Below are positions 29,288 through 39,951 of a stretch of DNA of 64,000 nucleotides, piece after piece; the first letter of the stretch is position 1; each line of letters starts with the position of its first letter. The DNA comes from Saprospiraceae bacterium (GTDB taxonomy: Bacteria > Bacteroidota > Bacteroidia > Chitinophagales > Saprospiraceae): NCBI GenBank assembly GCA_016722285.1, contig JADKGI010000009.1, positions 124,001-188,000 of the forward strand, read 5' to 3'. The translations under genes were made by a program, and so were the position numbers. The notes beneath the pieces were generated by a model, which was given only the letters and a program-made list of their open reading frames with translations, ran no database searches and was not told the origin of the DNA.

Positions 29288-30774
29288 TTACATCCACTTT
29301 CTGGTGTCCGATTCTGCCTTGTACAGTAGTAAATCTACCATATAATGGCAAGATGAAAGTGAAATATAAGGGATTTTTATTTTTCCTGAAGCTGTATGAA
29401 GAGTGATATCCGCCAGTTGGTGTCTCGTCTGATATGGGGTTTGATGGATTTTTAATGCCTGAATTTTAAACATTTGAAGAACCTCTTCTTTATCTCCAAA
29501 AATGCCGCCTTTGATGTATATGAGCTCGTCATTATATCCATAGGCTTTTTTTCTAAATTTGAAGTATCGGGTAATGATAAAATATATTCCGGCACCGATG
29601 ATAAAAATAATATTGGATTGGTAATTAACTATTGCTGCAACTCCTGACAGAATTGTAATAATAATGCTGAGTATTAGCGTAAAGCGACTAAAATATTTTT
29701 TGTCAATCGGATGCATAAATATATTGTCAAAATCGATTTGACCAAATAAGGACGTGGTAACAAGATGAATGTGATTTGTGTTACACCCTGGTATATGAAT
29801 ATTTTGTTTAGCAGTCAGTTCATTGCTTGAAGCCTGATTTAGAAAAAGGTCTTTGAAGCCAATCCATTTTTTCAATATATTATCTGACCAGGAAATGTAT
29901 TGGATTTTGTGGTCAAGTGCTGAAATTTCTTTTTTAGTAAATAACCCACTCACTACTTTAAATCCTTTTGCAGATCTTAAAAATTTTAAGTCATAATTTT
30001 TTATTACAGTTCGAACAAGTGAAATCAAAATTGAAATAATCAATAGAATAAATATCAAAGTCAAAATGGAATATAATCCTGGTTGAAAGTCCGGTATTTC
30101 CTGAGAATAATCATCTACATTTACGCCTACTTCCTGGAGGTTTTGATATATCCAAAAAAAGAATAGAAATACCAAACCACCTGATCTGATATGGTTTTCT
30201 GTTAAGCCTACCTTCAAAAGATCGAGAGGTGAGAGTTCCAGAATGGATTCATATATTACCTTATTTTCAGCATTTATACTGTTGACCGTTTTACTTTTCT
30301 GATTTTTCTTTCCGGACATTATCAAATCACGAAGTGCATAGGCTTTTTCAGACTCAATGGCGTGGAACTCAAATTCATTTTTTTCAGAGCCGGCGGTATC
30401 CAGTTTCATCCTCAGAACAGAAAACAACTGATGCATGATATTTTGCTCGAAATTTACAGTCTGAATACGCTCAAATGGAATAGACAATTTTTTTTATTGA
30501 AGATTCCGGTATGGAGCACCAGTTCATCACCTTTGATAATAAAGTAAGTCTTGAAAAAATTAATGATTGAATAAATCATAGTCAGGGCAGAAATAGCCAC
30601 CAGAAACCAAACTAGATAATCACTTTTATATTTTGATCCCCCGATTAAAAAAATAACAATTACAGGAAAAATCTGTCTTATTATGACATATCCGGTTTTA
30701 AATAGAATCATAATAATGGCAGCATAAGACTGTCTCGTCGGTTCCGAAAAATCGTAATTACTCTTCTTCATCAC
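29288..30774 (-). CDS. YdbT-like membrane protein with bacterial PH domains, one frameshift
   Basis: The N-terminal frame (30774 down to ~30487) has two membrane helices and ends ELVLHTGIFNKKN before going out of frame. The next frame picks up with SIPFERIQTVNFEQNIMHQL, the conserved bPH_2 core. The switch is at the T8 run 30487-30494. The joined protein (about 495 residues) has three bPH_2 units with helix pairs (about 218-260 and 345-385 of the full chain), the usual YdbT arrangement. YdbS/YdbT pairs occur across bacteria and in Bacillus are linked to resistance to some bacteriocins; the role here is inferred only. The start overlaps the end of the YdbS-like gene by 17 bases. Confidence 0.8.
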
Positions 30775-31285
30775 TAACGGCTACTCTCTTTGTTATGAAA
30801 TTTTTTAACGCTGCGGATTTCTCATGAGTCAGACCCGGGATCATCAAATCACTACCGCTACCCCCAGCAGTAAACAAGGATAATTCTGAAAGATTAAAGA
30901 ATCTGTCAATTGGCCCTTGTTCGATTTCACAATGTTGTACCCTGTTAAAAGGAATGATTAGGGTGGATCTGAAAAATATACCTGATTTAAACATGATATC
31001 TTTTTCTCTGATAGCAAATCCTTCATAATCATACCTTTTGATTGCCATGAAGGTGGATAAGCCGAAAAGGATGGACCAGCCAATGCTGAAAAGCAATATC
31101 CATGGAAAATCAAGGAGGAATCGAAAAAATATTCCTGCTGATAAGTACAGTAATAATAAAATTGAGAAAATAATGATATTAATATAAATTCTTATTTTTT
31201 TATAAGCGGGGTCAAGTTTTTCAAAAATAATTGTTTCTGAAGAAGGCAATATTAGTGTATCAATTTGCTGATTTTGGAATTCCAT
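30758..31285 (-). CDS. YdbS-like PH-domain membrane protein
   Basis: A 175-residue protein with two membrane helices (about 34-55 and 63-85) and one bPH_2 domain (YEGFAIREKDIMFKSGIFFR; STLIIPFNRVQHCEIEQGPI; LTHEKSAALKNFI). This is the standard YdbS layout, and it precedes and overlaps the YdbT-like gene, so the two are translated together and probably form a complex. Confidence 0.82.
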   Translation of the reverse strand: MEFQNQQIDTLILPSSETIIFEKLDPAYKKIRIYINIIIFSILLLLYLSAGIFFRFLLDFPWILLFSIGWSILFGLSTFMAIKRYDYEGFAIREKDIMFKSGIFFRSTLIIPFNRVQHCEIEQGPIDRFFNLSELSLFTAGGSGSDLMIPGLTHEKSAALKNFITKRVAVSDEEE

Positions 31286-31391
31286 AGAAAAGTATTATCT
31301 GAGTATCAATCAACAAGGTAGATATAAATTCCTTTCACAAAGTATAAAATAAGCATTTATCTATACTTTAAAAATAATAAAGAATAGCTGA

Positions 31392-32177
31392 TTAAATTAT
31401 CCCTAAAGTACCAATCAACTTATCCATGGATGGTGTCTTACTTCCACCTTTAGGCTCGATAGTAATGGCATATGTGGCAGTATTCTCAATGTAAGCCACG
31501 GGTATAATTTTGTTTCTGTCTGAAAAAACATCTAATGGCATCGGATCAGAACCAGCTTTTAAGGACCAAAGCTGAAAGACCTGATCACTGGTTATGTCGG
31601 GTAAATTAACAAGTTGTAAAAAATTTTTCTTATCCACATCATTATAATGCAGATATACTGAAATACCCTCATATGCAGGAGTGGCAATTAAATCAATAAT
31701 GTTATTATGGGGTCTTTTTATCTGATTTATTATGGCAAATTCATTCTTTTGAGCCTTAGAAAGTGAGTCACAAGCTCTTAGTGTTGATTCATAATTTTAT
31801 TTCTGTTTCTCGTTTTCAGTCTTCTGAATGTAGAACAAAGAGAAGCCCAAAAGCGATATCAAAGCGAACAATGTACTCATTAAATTCCATCTGGATTTTG
31901 ATGTGGATTTTAGATTGTTTCCCATATCACTATCGGAATTTTGTTCAAACATTTTTAGTGGAAGATTTTCAAAAAGCTGTTTTGAAACAGAAGGCGGGGC
32001 TTTTATCGCCTTAAGTTTTCCATATTTTTCAAGGCCCATAGAGATTTCATGAATTTCTCTTTGAATTTCTATGTATTTAGACTGCATGGCTTGAACTTCA
32101 TTCTCTTCTTCAGGAGAAAGCTGCCCGAGCACAAAAAGCTCCAAAATGCCTGATTCTATATATTTTTTTATGTCCAA
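31392..32177 (-). CDS. RskA/anti-sigma-K-like anti-sigma factor with an in-frame stop
   Basis: The first 127 codons (32177-31797) give an N-terminal zinc-finger-like/anti-sigma region (IESGILELFVLGQLSPEEEN) and one membrane helix (about 103-120, LFALISLLGFSLFYIQ). A TAA then stands in frame at 31799-31797. Without any frame change the sequence continues NYESTLRACDSLSKAQKNEF ... DQVFQLWSLKAGSDP ... TIEPKGGSKTPSMDKL, the periplasmic RskA C-terminal domain. The combined 261 residues match the family. RskA proteins hold an ECF sigma factor at the membrane and release it on proteolysis. The stop may be a base error, a real nonsense mutation or a recoded codon. The upstream partner sigma gene ends 7 bases before. 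Confidence 0.8.
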
Positions 32178-32184
32178 TTTAAAA

Positions 32185-32679
32185 TTACATTAAAAATAAC
32201 ATGTATAACAAATGTTTTTCATCTTTTAACTGATCTCTGAGTTGACTTATAGCATCCCTCAGCCTGGTCTTAACAGTACCTAAAGGTATATTCAAATCAT
32301 CAGATATTTCTTGCTGTGTATATCCTTCCAAAAACATTTTATCTATTAATATTCTGTATTTTTCGGGCATGTCTTTTATCAAAGATTTGATATCGATGCC
32401 TGAAAACCGTTCATCCGTTTTTAACTCACTCTCCGTCATATTAAAAGTCGAAGTATTATTGTCCATTTCAAACGACTTTAACCTTCTTTTATCAATTGCT
32501 GCGTTTCGGGCTATTTGGGCCATCCATGTAAACAAGGTGGCTTTAGATTCATTATATGATTCTATATTATTCCAAATTTTCAGAAAAACGGCCTGAAGGA
32601 CTTCTTCAGAGTCCCCCTGACGCTTGAGAATGCGCAATATTATACCATACAAAGCATCAGAATAATGCTGATACAACAA
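32185..32679 (-). CDS. ECF RNA polymerase sigma factor (SigK-like)
   Basis: Sigma region 2 is seen from LYQHYSDALYGIILRIL to FTWMAQIARNAAIDKRR, and region 4 is LEGYTQQEISDDLNIPLGTV with KTRLRDAISQLRDQL, so it is a complete ECF core. The TTG at 32679 is inside region 2; similarity continues upstream in frame (IRKGEESGLKLLYQ, to at least 32706). The true start therefore lies further up, perhaps near 32740, but no ATG is in frame there and a 5' frameshift is possible. The gene pairs with the RskA-like anti-sigma factor. It is divergent from the TPR-DUF4331-TonB gene run, its most likely target. Confidence 0.82.
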   Translation of the reverse strand: MLYQHYSDALYGIILRILKRQGDSEEVLQAVFLKIWNNIESYNESKATLFTWMAQIARNAAIDKRRLKSFEMDNNTSTFNMTESELKTDERFSGIDIKSLIKDMPEKYRILIDKMFLEGYTQQEISDDLNIPLGTVKTRLRDAISQLRDQLKDEKHLLYMLFLM

Positions 32680-32719
32680 TTTGAGCCCTGACTCCTCGCC
32701 CTTTCGGATGGATAATATG

Positions 32720-33147
32720 ACAGATTGTAATTCTATGATAATATACGATTGTTTTGTTCTCCTTGCGGATGATTGTCAAAGATATGTATTAATTATAGAA
32801 TCAGGAATCAAAAATGTTCATTTTTTACTTTCAATCAGTTTTTGTTGTTTCGGTTACAAGTTGATATACGAGTAAGGATAAGTTTTTGGATTTATTTGCC
32901 TTTAAACCATTGTTCGATTAATAGGTAAGACATAATTGATGACAATGTTTTCCTGAAGGCTCAACTGCTTCTTAGTGCTGTTAAGCATATTATGATTCTT
33001 ATATAATACTCTACAAATGATGGTCACATATTACTTATTTTTAAAAAAAAATTATTAAAATAAATCCAAATTCATAATACCACTCGTAAGTAAAGTTGAT
33101 TGGGTAAGTAACCCTTATATTTTTTATCAACTCTAAAAACAACACTT
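32720..33147. other. Divergent regulatory region between sigma factor and TPR/DUF4331 genes
   Basis: About 430 AT-rich bases without a supported gene. A GTAACC hexamer occurs on the plus strand at 33108-33113, just before the TPR gene, and on the minus strand at 32852-32857, facing the sigma gene. The first lies in GGGTAAGTAACCC, which has GGGT/ACCC arms. These are candidate -35 elements for the ECF sigma factor, but the support is only the shared hexamer. Confidence 0.3.
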
Positions 33148-34366
33148 ATGAGACTCCAATTTGTACACTTCAGATTAGCGATGTTGTCCTTATTTATTAG
33201 CTTCCTTTTCATATCATGTGGTGAGAAATCTTCAAATCTGGTTTCCAATACAAAGATTCCTGTATTGCTGGATAGAAATGAAAAACTCCGAAACGGAAAA
33301 GAGTGGGATGATGTCATGAATTCATACCAAAAACTAAAACTGGCAATTCAGAAAAATGATGATGATCAGGAATCAAAAATCCGTTTGGCTCAATTGTTTA
33401 TCAGAGAAGCACGTGTCACAGGCGAACACGGGCATTATTACAACGCAGCCCTTAACATGACCGACCAAATATTAAATAGTAAATCGAAAAACAGATATGG
33501 ACTTTTTGGCCTTGGTAACCAAAGCCGGTATTCAATTATCTCATCATGATTTTAGCGGAGCATTGTCGACGGGACAAAAAGCCATTGTTATCAATCCCAA
33601 TAATCCTCAGATATTTGGTGTCCTTGTAGATGCCAATGTTGAGCTTGGTAATTCTAGCGAGGCTGTGAAAATGGCTGATATCATGATAGCCATGAAGCCT
33701 GATCTCAGATCTTATGCCAGAATATCTTACATAAGGGAAATCCATGGTGAAGTGGATCAGGCTTTTGAAGCTATGAAGATGGCGGTTGAAGCAGGTATCC
33801 CCGGATATGAGGATACGGCTTGGGCTATGCTTACTTTAGCAGATATGTACAAGTTGTATGGGCAATATGATAAGGCAGAGTCTATTTATAAAGAGATACT
33901 TGCACAAAGACAGGATTACCCTTTTGCAATTGCTGCTCTGGGTTCAATTTATATGAAGAAAGGCGACATGGCACTTGCAGAAAAGATGACAAAAGATGCT
34001 ATTGCCATCATACCTGAAGTAAGTTTTTATACTCAACTGGCAGAGATATATCAAAAGCAGGGAAATACTCAGGCAATCGATCCTTTAATGAATGAAATAT
34101 TTGCTATGATGAAAAATGATGAAAAGTCTGGCCATAATATGAATCTGGAATATGCACACATTTATCTTGATCTGATGAATGACAATGACAAAGCTCTGGA
34201 ATATGCTCAAAAGGAATATCTGAAACGCCCTGAAAACATTGATGTGAACAGGATGTTAGCCAGAATATATGCCGCTGAGAAAAACAAAAACATGGTTGGC
34301 AAATATTTGGTCGCTGCCACTGCAACCCATTCCAAACATCCTGAGCTCATAGCACTTCACATTTAA
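33148..34366 (+). CDS. TPR-repeat lipoprotein, one frameshift
   Basis: A lipoprotein signal (LFISFLFISC, Cys near residue 23) is followed by an N-terminal region with TPR-like helices (SYQKLKLAIQKNDDDQESKI). The first frame ends at 33549 after a break near 33490-33500 (AAAAAC run), while the next frame continues DFLALVTKAGIQLSHHDFSG. At least six TPR units follow, such as YDKAESIYKEILAQRQDYPF and GDMALAEKMTKDAIAIIPEV. About 406 residues in total. TPR arrays bind partner proteins, here probably at the inner leaflet of the outer membrane. The gene stands first in the DUF4331 run, facing the sigma/anti-sigma pair. Confidence 0.78.
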
Positions 34367-34497
34367 CATGCATTACTACTAAATGTATTATTGACATTTA
34401 AGACACTTTACTAAATAATTTAATTAAGCCTTATTGGGCACCCATTGACTTATGCATCTGCATAATCCTTGGTTCACATTTCTATAATTTTAAAATA

Positions 34498-36248
34498 ATG
34501 AAGTCAATTTCACACCCAAAGTACAGAATGCTCAGGTTGAGGAATCTATGCTTTTTGTTCAATTTGTTTATTGTATCAAATCTGGCCATAGGATCAAGTC
34601 ATAGAGAAGCACCACTCATAGCCAGTGATCCATTGGCTGACAACACGGATCTCTATGCATTCAGATCGCCTGATAACCCAAACACAATCACCATCATAGC
34701 GAATTACATCCCTGGTGAGTTGCCCTATGGAGGACCAAATTACTACAGTTTTGGTGAAAACATTAGATATGAAATTCACATAGACAATGATGCATCAAAG
34801 CCGGGAGATGAGATCGTTTATAGATTTACTTTCAACAAGGTCAATGAAGACCCAACCACTTTTTTTAATATCAGGCTTGGAAAACAAAACCTGAAAACAA
34901 CTTATAAACTTGAAAGGAGTATAGATAGAGGAGTTTCATTTCAAACCATAGTAACTAATGGTATTGTTCCTCCTCCAAACATAGGAACGCGATCCATAGA
35001 ATCAGGTGTAGGTTTGAATACAACCTATTCGACTTTTTTTAAAGCTGCGATTACTACTTCTTCAACAGGGGAAAAGGTATTTGCAGGTCCGGTAGATGAT
35101 CCTTTTTATGTTGACCTGGGTGGAATTTTGATTTGGGTAATGCACCTCGTCAGGGCGGGGAAAAGCCAAGAGATGGCTTATCGAAATACAATGTTCACAC
35201 CATTGCCATACAAGTACCTATCTCCACGCTACTCAAAGCGGGAACAACGACCGTACCTACTTCAATTTTGGATGGAAATTATGTCATAGGAGTTTGGGCA
35301 TCCGCAAGCAGACAAGCTATCAAAACACTTACTAATGGAGCAACTCCCAATCATTCCGGCGACTGGGTTCAGGTTTCGAGACTGGGTATGCCGCTAACAA
35401 ATGAAGCTGTAATAGCTGTGGGTGATAAAGACTACTGGAACCGGTTAACCCCGTACGATGAGTTAACTGAAACGACACTTGATAATTATTTCTTTAATCC
35501 TGAATTGGGTTTGTACATGGATGATGATTTGTTTGGGGGAGCTGTACCGGCGTTTTCCCCACTTCGCATTCAACAGAAATCTCTTGGATCATTTGATTTT
35601 ACAAATGGAGCGGATGGACTATATGGTTTGAAAGGTAATGCTGCTTTAGCGGGCACGGCCCTTGATGACGCTGTTTTTGGGACCTTACTTTTGCCCGGTC
35701 CCGGAAAACCCAGATCTGTGGATCTATGGCCTGCCTTTCACACTGGTGTGCCAAATGTGATTCCTTACCAATTGGCTACCGGCAAAGGTGGCAATCCTCT
35801 TGCAGCAGGAAAGCCTTTTGTCAACAACTTCCTTCCTAATGGTGGAGATATGCTGAGACTAAATATGGCGGTGCCACCAACACCGAGAGACGATCCGAAT
35901 TTTAGTCCTTTGGGTTTGATCCAGGCAGCGGCCATAGGATTGACAGTCGCACCCTTCAATTCTACAAAGAATCTGGAATTCATTCCTAATATGGATGGTT
36001 TTCCTAATGGAAGGAGACTTGAAGATGATGTTACCAGAATTGAATTACAGGCAGTAGCCGGAGTAGTACTTGCAGCTGTAGGTCTTTGGTATGATGATTA
36101 TAATCCCGGCACATCTGCAAGTCCTGTTACTCCAAAGCTATTAAATGTGCTCACATTTACAACCGGGGTTGATAAAAACGATAAACCGTTTCAAAAAACA
36201 TTCCCATATATGGCTATGCCGTGGGGTGGGACTGAAATAAGACAATAA
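34498..36248 (+). CDS. DUF4331 family secreted protein, copy 1, one frameshift
   Basis: The protein starts with a signal peptide (about residues 18-36), then the family hallmark SSHREAPLIASDPLADNTDL. Residues ~40-560 cover the DUF4331 domain, including DNYFFNPELGLYMDDDLFGG and RRLEDDVTRIELQAVAGV. The frame breaks at about 35128-35134 (GAATTTTGATTT): frame one reads DLGGILIWVMH and stops at 35289, while the other frame gives the expected FDLGNAPRQ and continues. No C-terminal sorting domain is present. DUF4331 proteins have no established biochemical role. Copy 2 follows 22 bases downstream and is closely similar. Confidence 0.85.
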
Positions 36249-36270
36249 ATAACATTAAAATATAAATATT

Positions 36271-39200
36271 ATGAAACATAAAAATATAATTCATTTACTT
36301 ATTCTGGCTTCTTTACTGATCCTAAGCAATCATTTATTAGCTTCAAGCCATAGAGAGGCACCTTTGATTTCAAGTGATCCTTTGGCTGACAATGTCGATG
36401 TATATGCATTCAGAAGCCCGGACAATCCTGATATGGTCACCTTGATTGCTACCTATGTACCTATGCAATTACCACAAGGTGGTCCCAATTATTATACTTT
36501 TGGTAAAAATATAAGATATGAGGTACACGTGGATAATGATGCATCTAAGCCCGGGGATGAGATCACCTACAGATTTACATTCAATGTAACAAATGAAGAT
36601 CCGACCACTTTCTTTAATATTAGACTTGGCAAACAAAATCAAAAGACTACCTATAAACTTGAGCGAAGCATCAATAGAGGAGTTTCTTTCCAAACAATCA
36701 TAGCAAATGGAATCGCACCTCCCAATAATATTGGTGACAGATCCATATCCGGAGGAGCTGGTTTAAATACCACTTATGCTGCTTTATTTCAAGGGGCAAT
36801 CACTGCGGCATCCACTGGCGAAAAAGTATTTGCAGGACCAACAGATGATCCGTTCTTTGTGGATCTGGGAGGCATTTTTGACTTAGGCGATTCACCTAGA
36901 CAAAACGGCAGTTCAGTGGATGGTCTGGCTTGCTACAATGTAAGTGCCATCGCTATACAGGTGCCGATCAGTACATTGCGCAAAGCAAGTGCTCCGACTG
37001 TTCCGACATCCATACTTGACCCGGATTATGTCATTGGTGTTTGGGCTTCAGCAAGCCGTCAGGCAGTTACCACACTCAGTAAAACAAGCGAACCAACCTA
37101 TTCTGGTAACTGGATACAGGTATCGAGATTAGGTATGCCACTGACCAATGAAGCGGTTATTCCTATTGGGGTTAAAGATTACTGGAATAGTATTACACCA
37201 TATGATGAAATGGCAGACACAACACTTGATCAATACTTTTTCAATCCCGAATTGGCATTATACATGGATGATGATTTTTTTGGCGGTGCAGTGTCTGCTT
37301 TCAGGCCACTTCGTATCCAGAAAAATCGCTTGGTTCATTTGATTTTACAAATGGGGCCAATGGTTTATACGGTTTGAAAGGAAATGCAGCTCTGGCAGGT
37401 TCGGCATTAGATGATGCTGTATTTGGAACGCTTTTACTGCCCGGGCCTGGCAAACCCAGATCAGTTGATTTATGGCCTGCTTTCCATACAGGGGTACCCA
37501 ATGTGATTCCTTATCAGTTAGCCACCGGTAAAGGGGGTAATCCGTTGGCTGCCGGAAAACCATTTGTCAATAACTTTCTTCCTAACGGTGGTGACATGTT
37601 AAGGCTCAATATGGCAGTACCGCCAACACAAAGGAATGATCCTAATTTTAGTTCATTGGGATTGATACAGGCTGCTGCCATTCGGGCTGACTGTTGCACC
37701 GTTCAACACTACAAAAAATCTGGAATTTATACCTAATATGGATGGATTTCCGAATGGCCGAAGATTAGAAGATGATGTTACCAGAATAGAATTACAGGCA
37801 GTAGCCGGAGTAGTACTGGCAGCAATAGGACTTTGGTATGATGATTATAATCCTGCTACATCTGCTAGCCCTGTGACAAAGCAATTATTGAATGTTTTGA
37901 CATATTCTACAGGTGTAGAAAAAAATGATAAAGCATTCAGTACAGCTTTTCCTTATCTCGCTATGCCTCATAGTGGTACTGGTGCCTGTAGTGGACAACC
38001 CATTGTAAAACAGCCTAATGTAGCCATTTTTGATCCTAAGTTTTGTGGCAGAATATTCTTATTTCAGCCAGAATGAATGGAGGCAATGAAGTGCCATGTA
38101 GAACTACTGATGCAATAGGTGTTACCACTGTTACTTTTAATGATACATATTCTGAAGCCACAGTAAATATGACTGTAGCCAATTTTCTTCATTGGCTTTC
38201 AGGGTGTTCACATACACTCAGGTAAAGCAGGGGTAAATGGACCGGTAAAATTTGATCTAACCAGTTAATATAAACAAGGAAGGATTACCAGTACTTTTGC
38301 AGTCACTAAGGATGATGTAGCCGCATTTATAGATGGCGATTTCTATATAAATGTGCACACAACAAATATCCCTGCTGGTGAATTGAGGGGCCAATTATCG
38401 CTGGAGGCTGCTGAATCATTTGGTGCTGAACTTAATGGTACGAATGAAGTTCCAGCTGTAAATACAACTGGTAAAGGGCTTGCAAGCGTGATATATACAG
38501 CCAATACCAACATTTTGGAAATAAATCTACTTGCCACAAAACTCACAGGCCCAATCACAGGAATACATTTTCACAAAGGGGCTCCCGGTGTATCGGGTGC
38601 TGTCATTGAAGATTTAAAACCATTTCTTATCGGAAATACGATAATGGTAAAATTTAATCCAGGTGCTTACATTCAAGACCTGAGAGCCGGAAATATATAT
38701 ATTAATATACATACAGATGCATTTCCGGGAGGAGAAATAAGAGGTCAAGTATCCGGTATAAAAGGTCTCCATTTTGATGCATGGATGACATATGATCAGG
38801 AAGTACCACGAGTAGATAATAATACACTTGCACTTTCCATGGGATTTGTGACTTCAACTCTGGACAGACTCAGCTATCGTATTTTAATAGACAATCCGGT
38901 ATCAACGATAACTGCTGCACACATACATAAAGGAAACTTAGGTGTTGCCGGAGGAGTAGTAGTTGACCTTTCAAAAGGAATAAGTGGTCATAGCATATCC
39001 GGTGATTCTGTTGTGGTAACAAAAGATTTATTGAGTGATTTCTTGTCTGGCAGCTTATATTTTAATGTTCATTCACCAACATATCCTGCTGGAGAGGTAC
39101 GAGGACAAATATACAGGATTGCAAGAGATGGATATTCCTATGATCTATGCCCGCAACAACAAACGCCACCTGTCACAAATGCCGGAAATGCAAGTGGTTC

Positions 39201-39780
39201 AGGAATGTTTGCATTTAACCGGGATTATGACGAAGCTCATATGATGGTCGTAGCCAGTGAATTAAGCACACCATTCCAAAGTGCCCATATTCACAATGGG
39301 CCTATCGGTTCTTCAGGGCCTGTGGTATTTGATTTTGGAGATAAATGGTTAAAAAATGGCGCGTTTTTCTATTATACGGATGCATTTACAGCATCACTTG
39401 CCAATCAAATTCAATCCGGCACATCGTATGTAAATGTTCATACAACAAAAAATCCAAACGGAGAAATAAGAGGTCAAATTACAAAGAAACCTGAATGTGC
39501 ATTTCAAAGTGCTGTGGTGGAAGTAGGGAATGAGACTTTTATGATCGATGTTTTTCCCAATCCTGTATCCAATATGATCAAAATCAAGTATGAGGGAAGC
39601 AGGGCCTTGTATCAAAACAGTATTGTCCAGATCAGGGATATTTCCGGTAAACTGATGGTATCAAAAATAATATCAGATCCTGAATTGACAATAGATATGA
39701 CAACATTTGCGTCAGGCGTTTACTTCATACAAGCTGGAAATGAAGTATATAGAAAATCTATGAAAGTAATTAAAATCTAG
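36271..39780 (+). CDS. DUF4331-CHRD fusion protein with T9SS sorting domain, copy 2, several frameshifts and one in-frame stop
   Basis: The N-terminal ~580 residues are a second DUF4331 protein (SSHREAPLISSDPLADNVDV; GRRLEDDVTRIELQAV). About four CHRD domains follow, with ...HIHxGxxGxxGPV... and ...NVHTxxxPxGEIRGQ signatures ending near 38395, 38755, 39112 and 39480. A T9SS sorting domain closes the protein (DVFPNPVSNMIKIKYEG ... GVYFIQAGNEVYRKSMKV). The frame breaks near 37320, 37680, 38060 and 38195, and a TAA lies in frame at 38266-38268. About 1170 residues if whole. CHRD domains are beta domains also found in chordin. The breaks contrast with the strong protein conservation to copy 1, so sequence error is the better explanation for most. 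Confidence 0.78.
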
Positions 39781-39828
39781 TCAGTATTGAGGTTCTGGAG
39801 TCCCTTTAATTAATTAGTTATTATTACA

Positions 39829-39870
39829 AAGAGGCTGTCTGGTAAAGCAGGCAGTCTCTTATTTTATAAA
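39829..39870 (+). terminator. Stem-loop terminator after the DUF4331-CHRD gene
   Basis: A 13-bp stem (AAGAGGCTGTCTG / CAGGCAGTCTCTT, two G-T pairs) with a 6-base loop, followed by ATTTTAT. The T tract is short, so read-through to the TonB receptor gene is possible. Confidence 0.65.
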
Positions 39871-39951
39871 TATTTAAATCCAATTATTCAATCATCCACG
39901 TATATGAATATAACGAATGAGTTATTGTTAATTTTTTGACCATTTAAATTA

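Noticed and set aside
34594..38558. Numerous short minus-strand frames across the DUF4331/CHRD genes
   Set aside because: All are antisense to conserved domains, lack family resemblance and recur at the same place in both DUF4331 copies because the coding strand is conserved.
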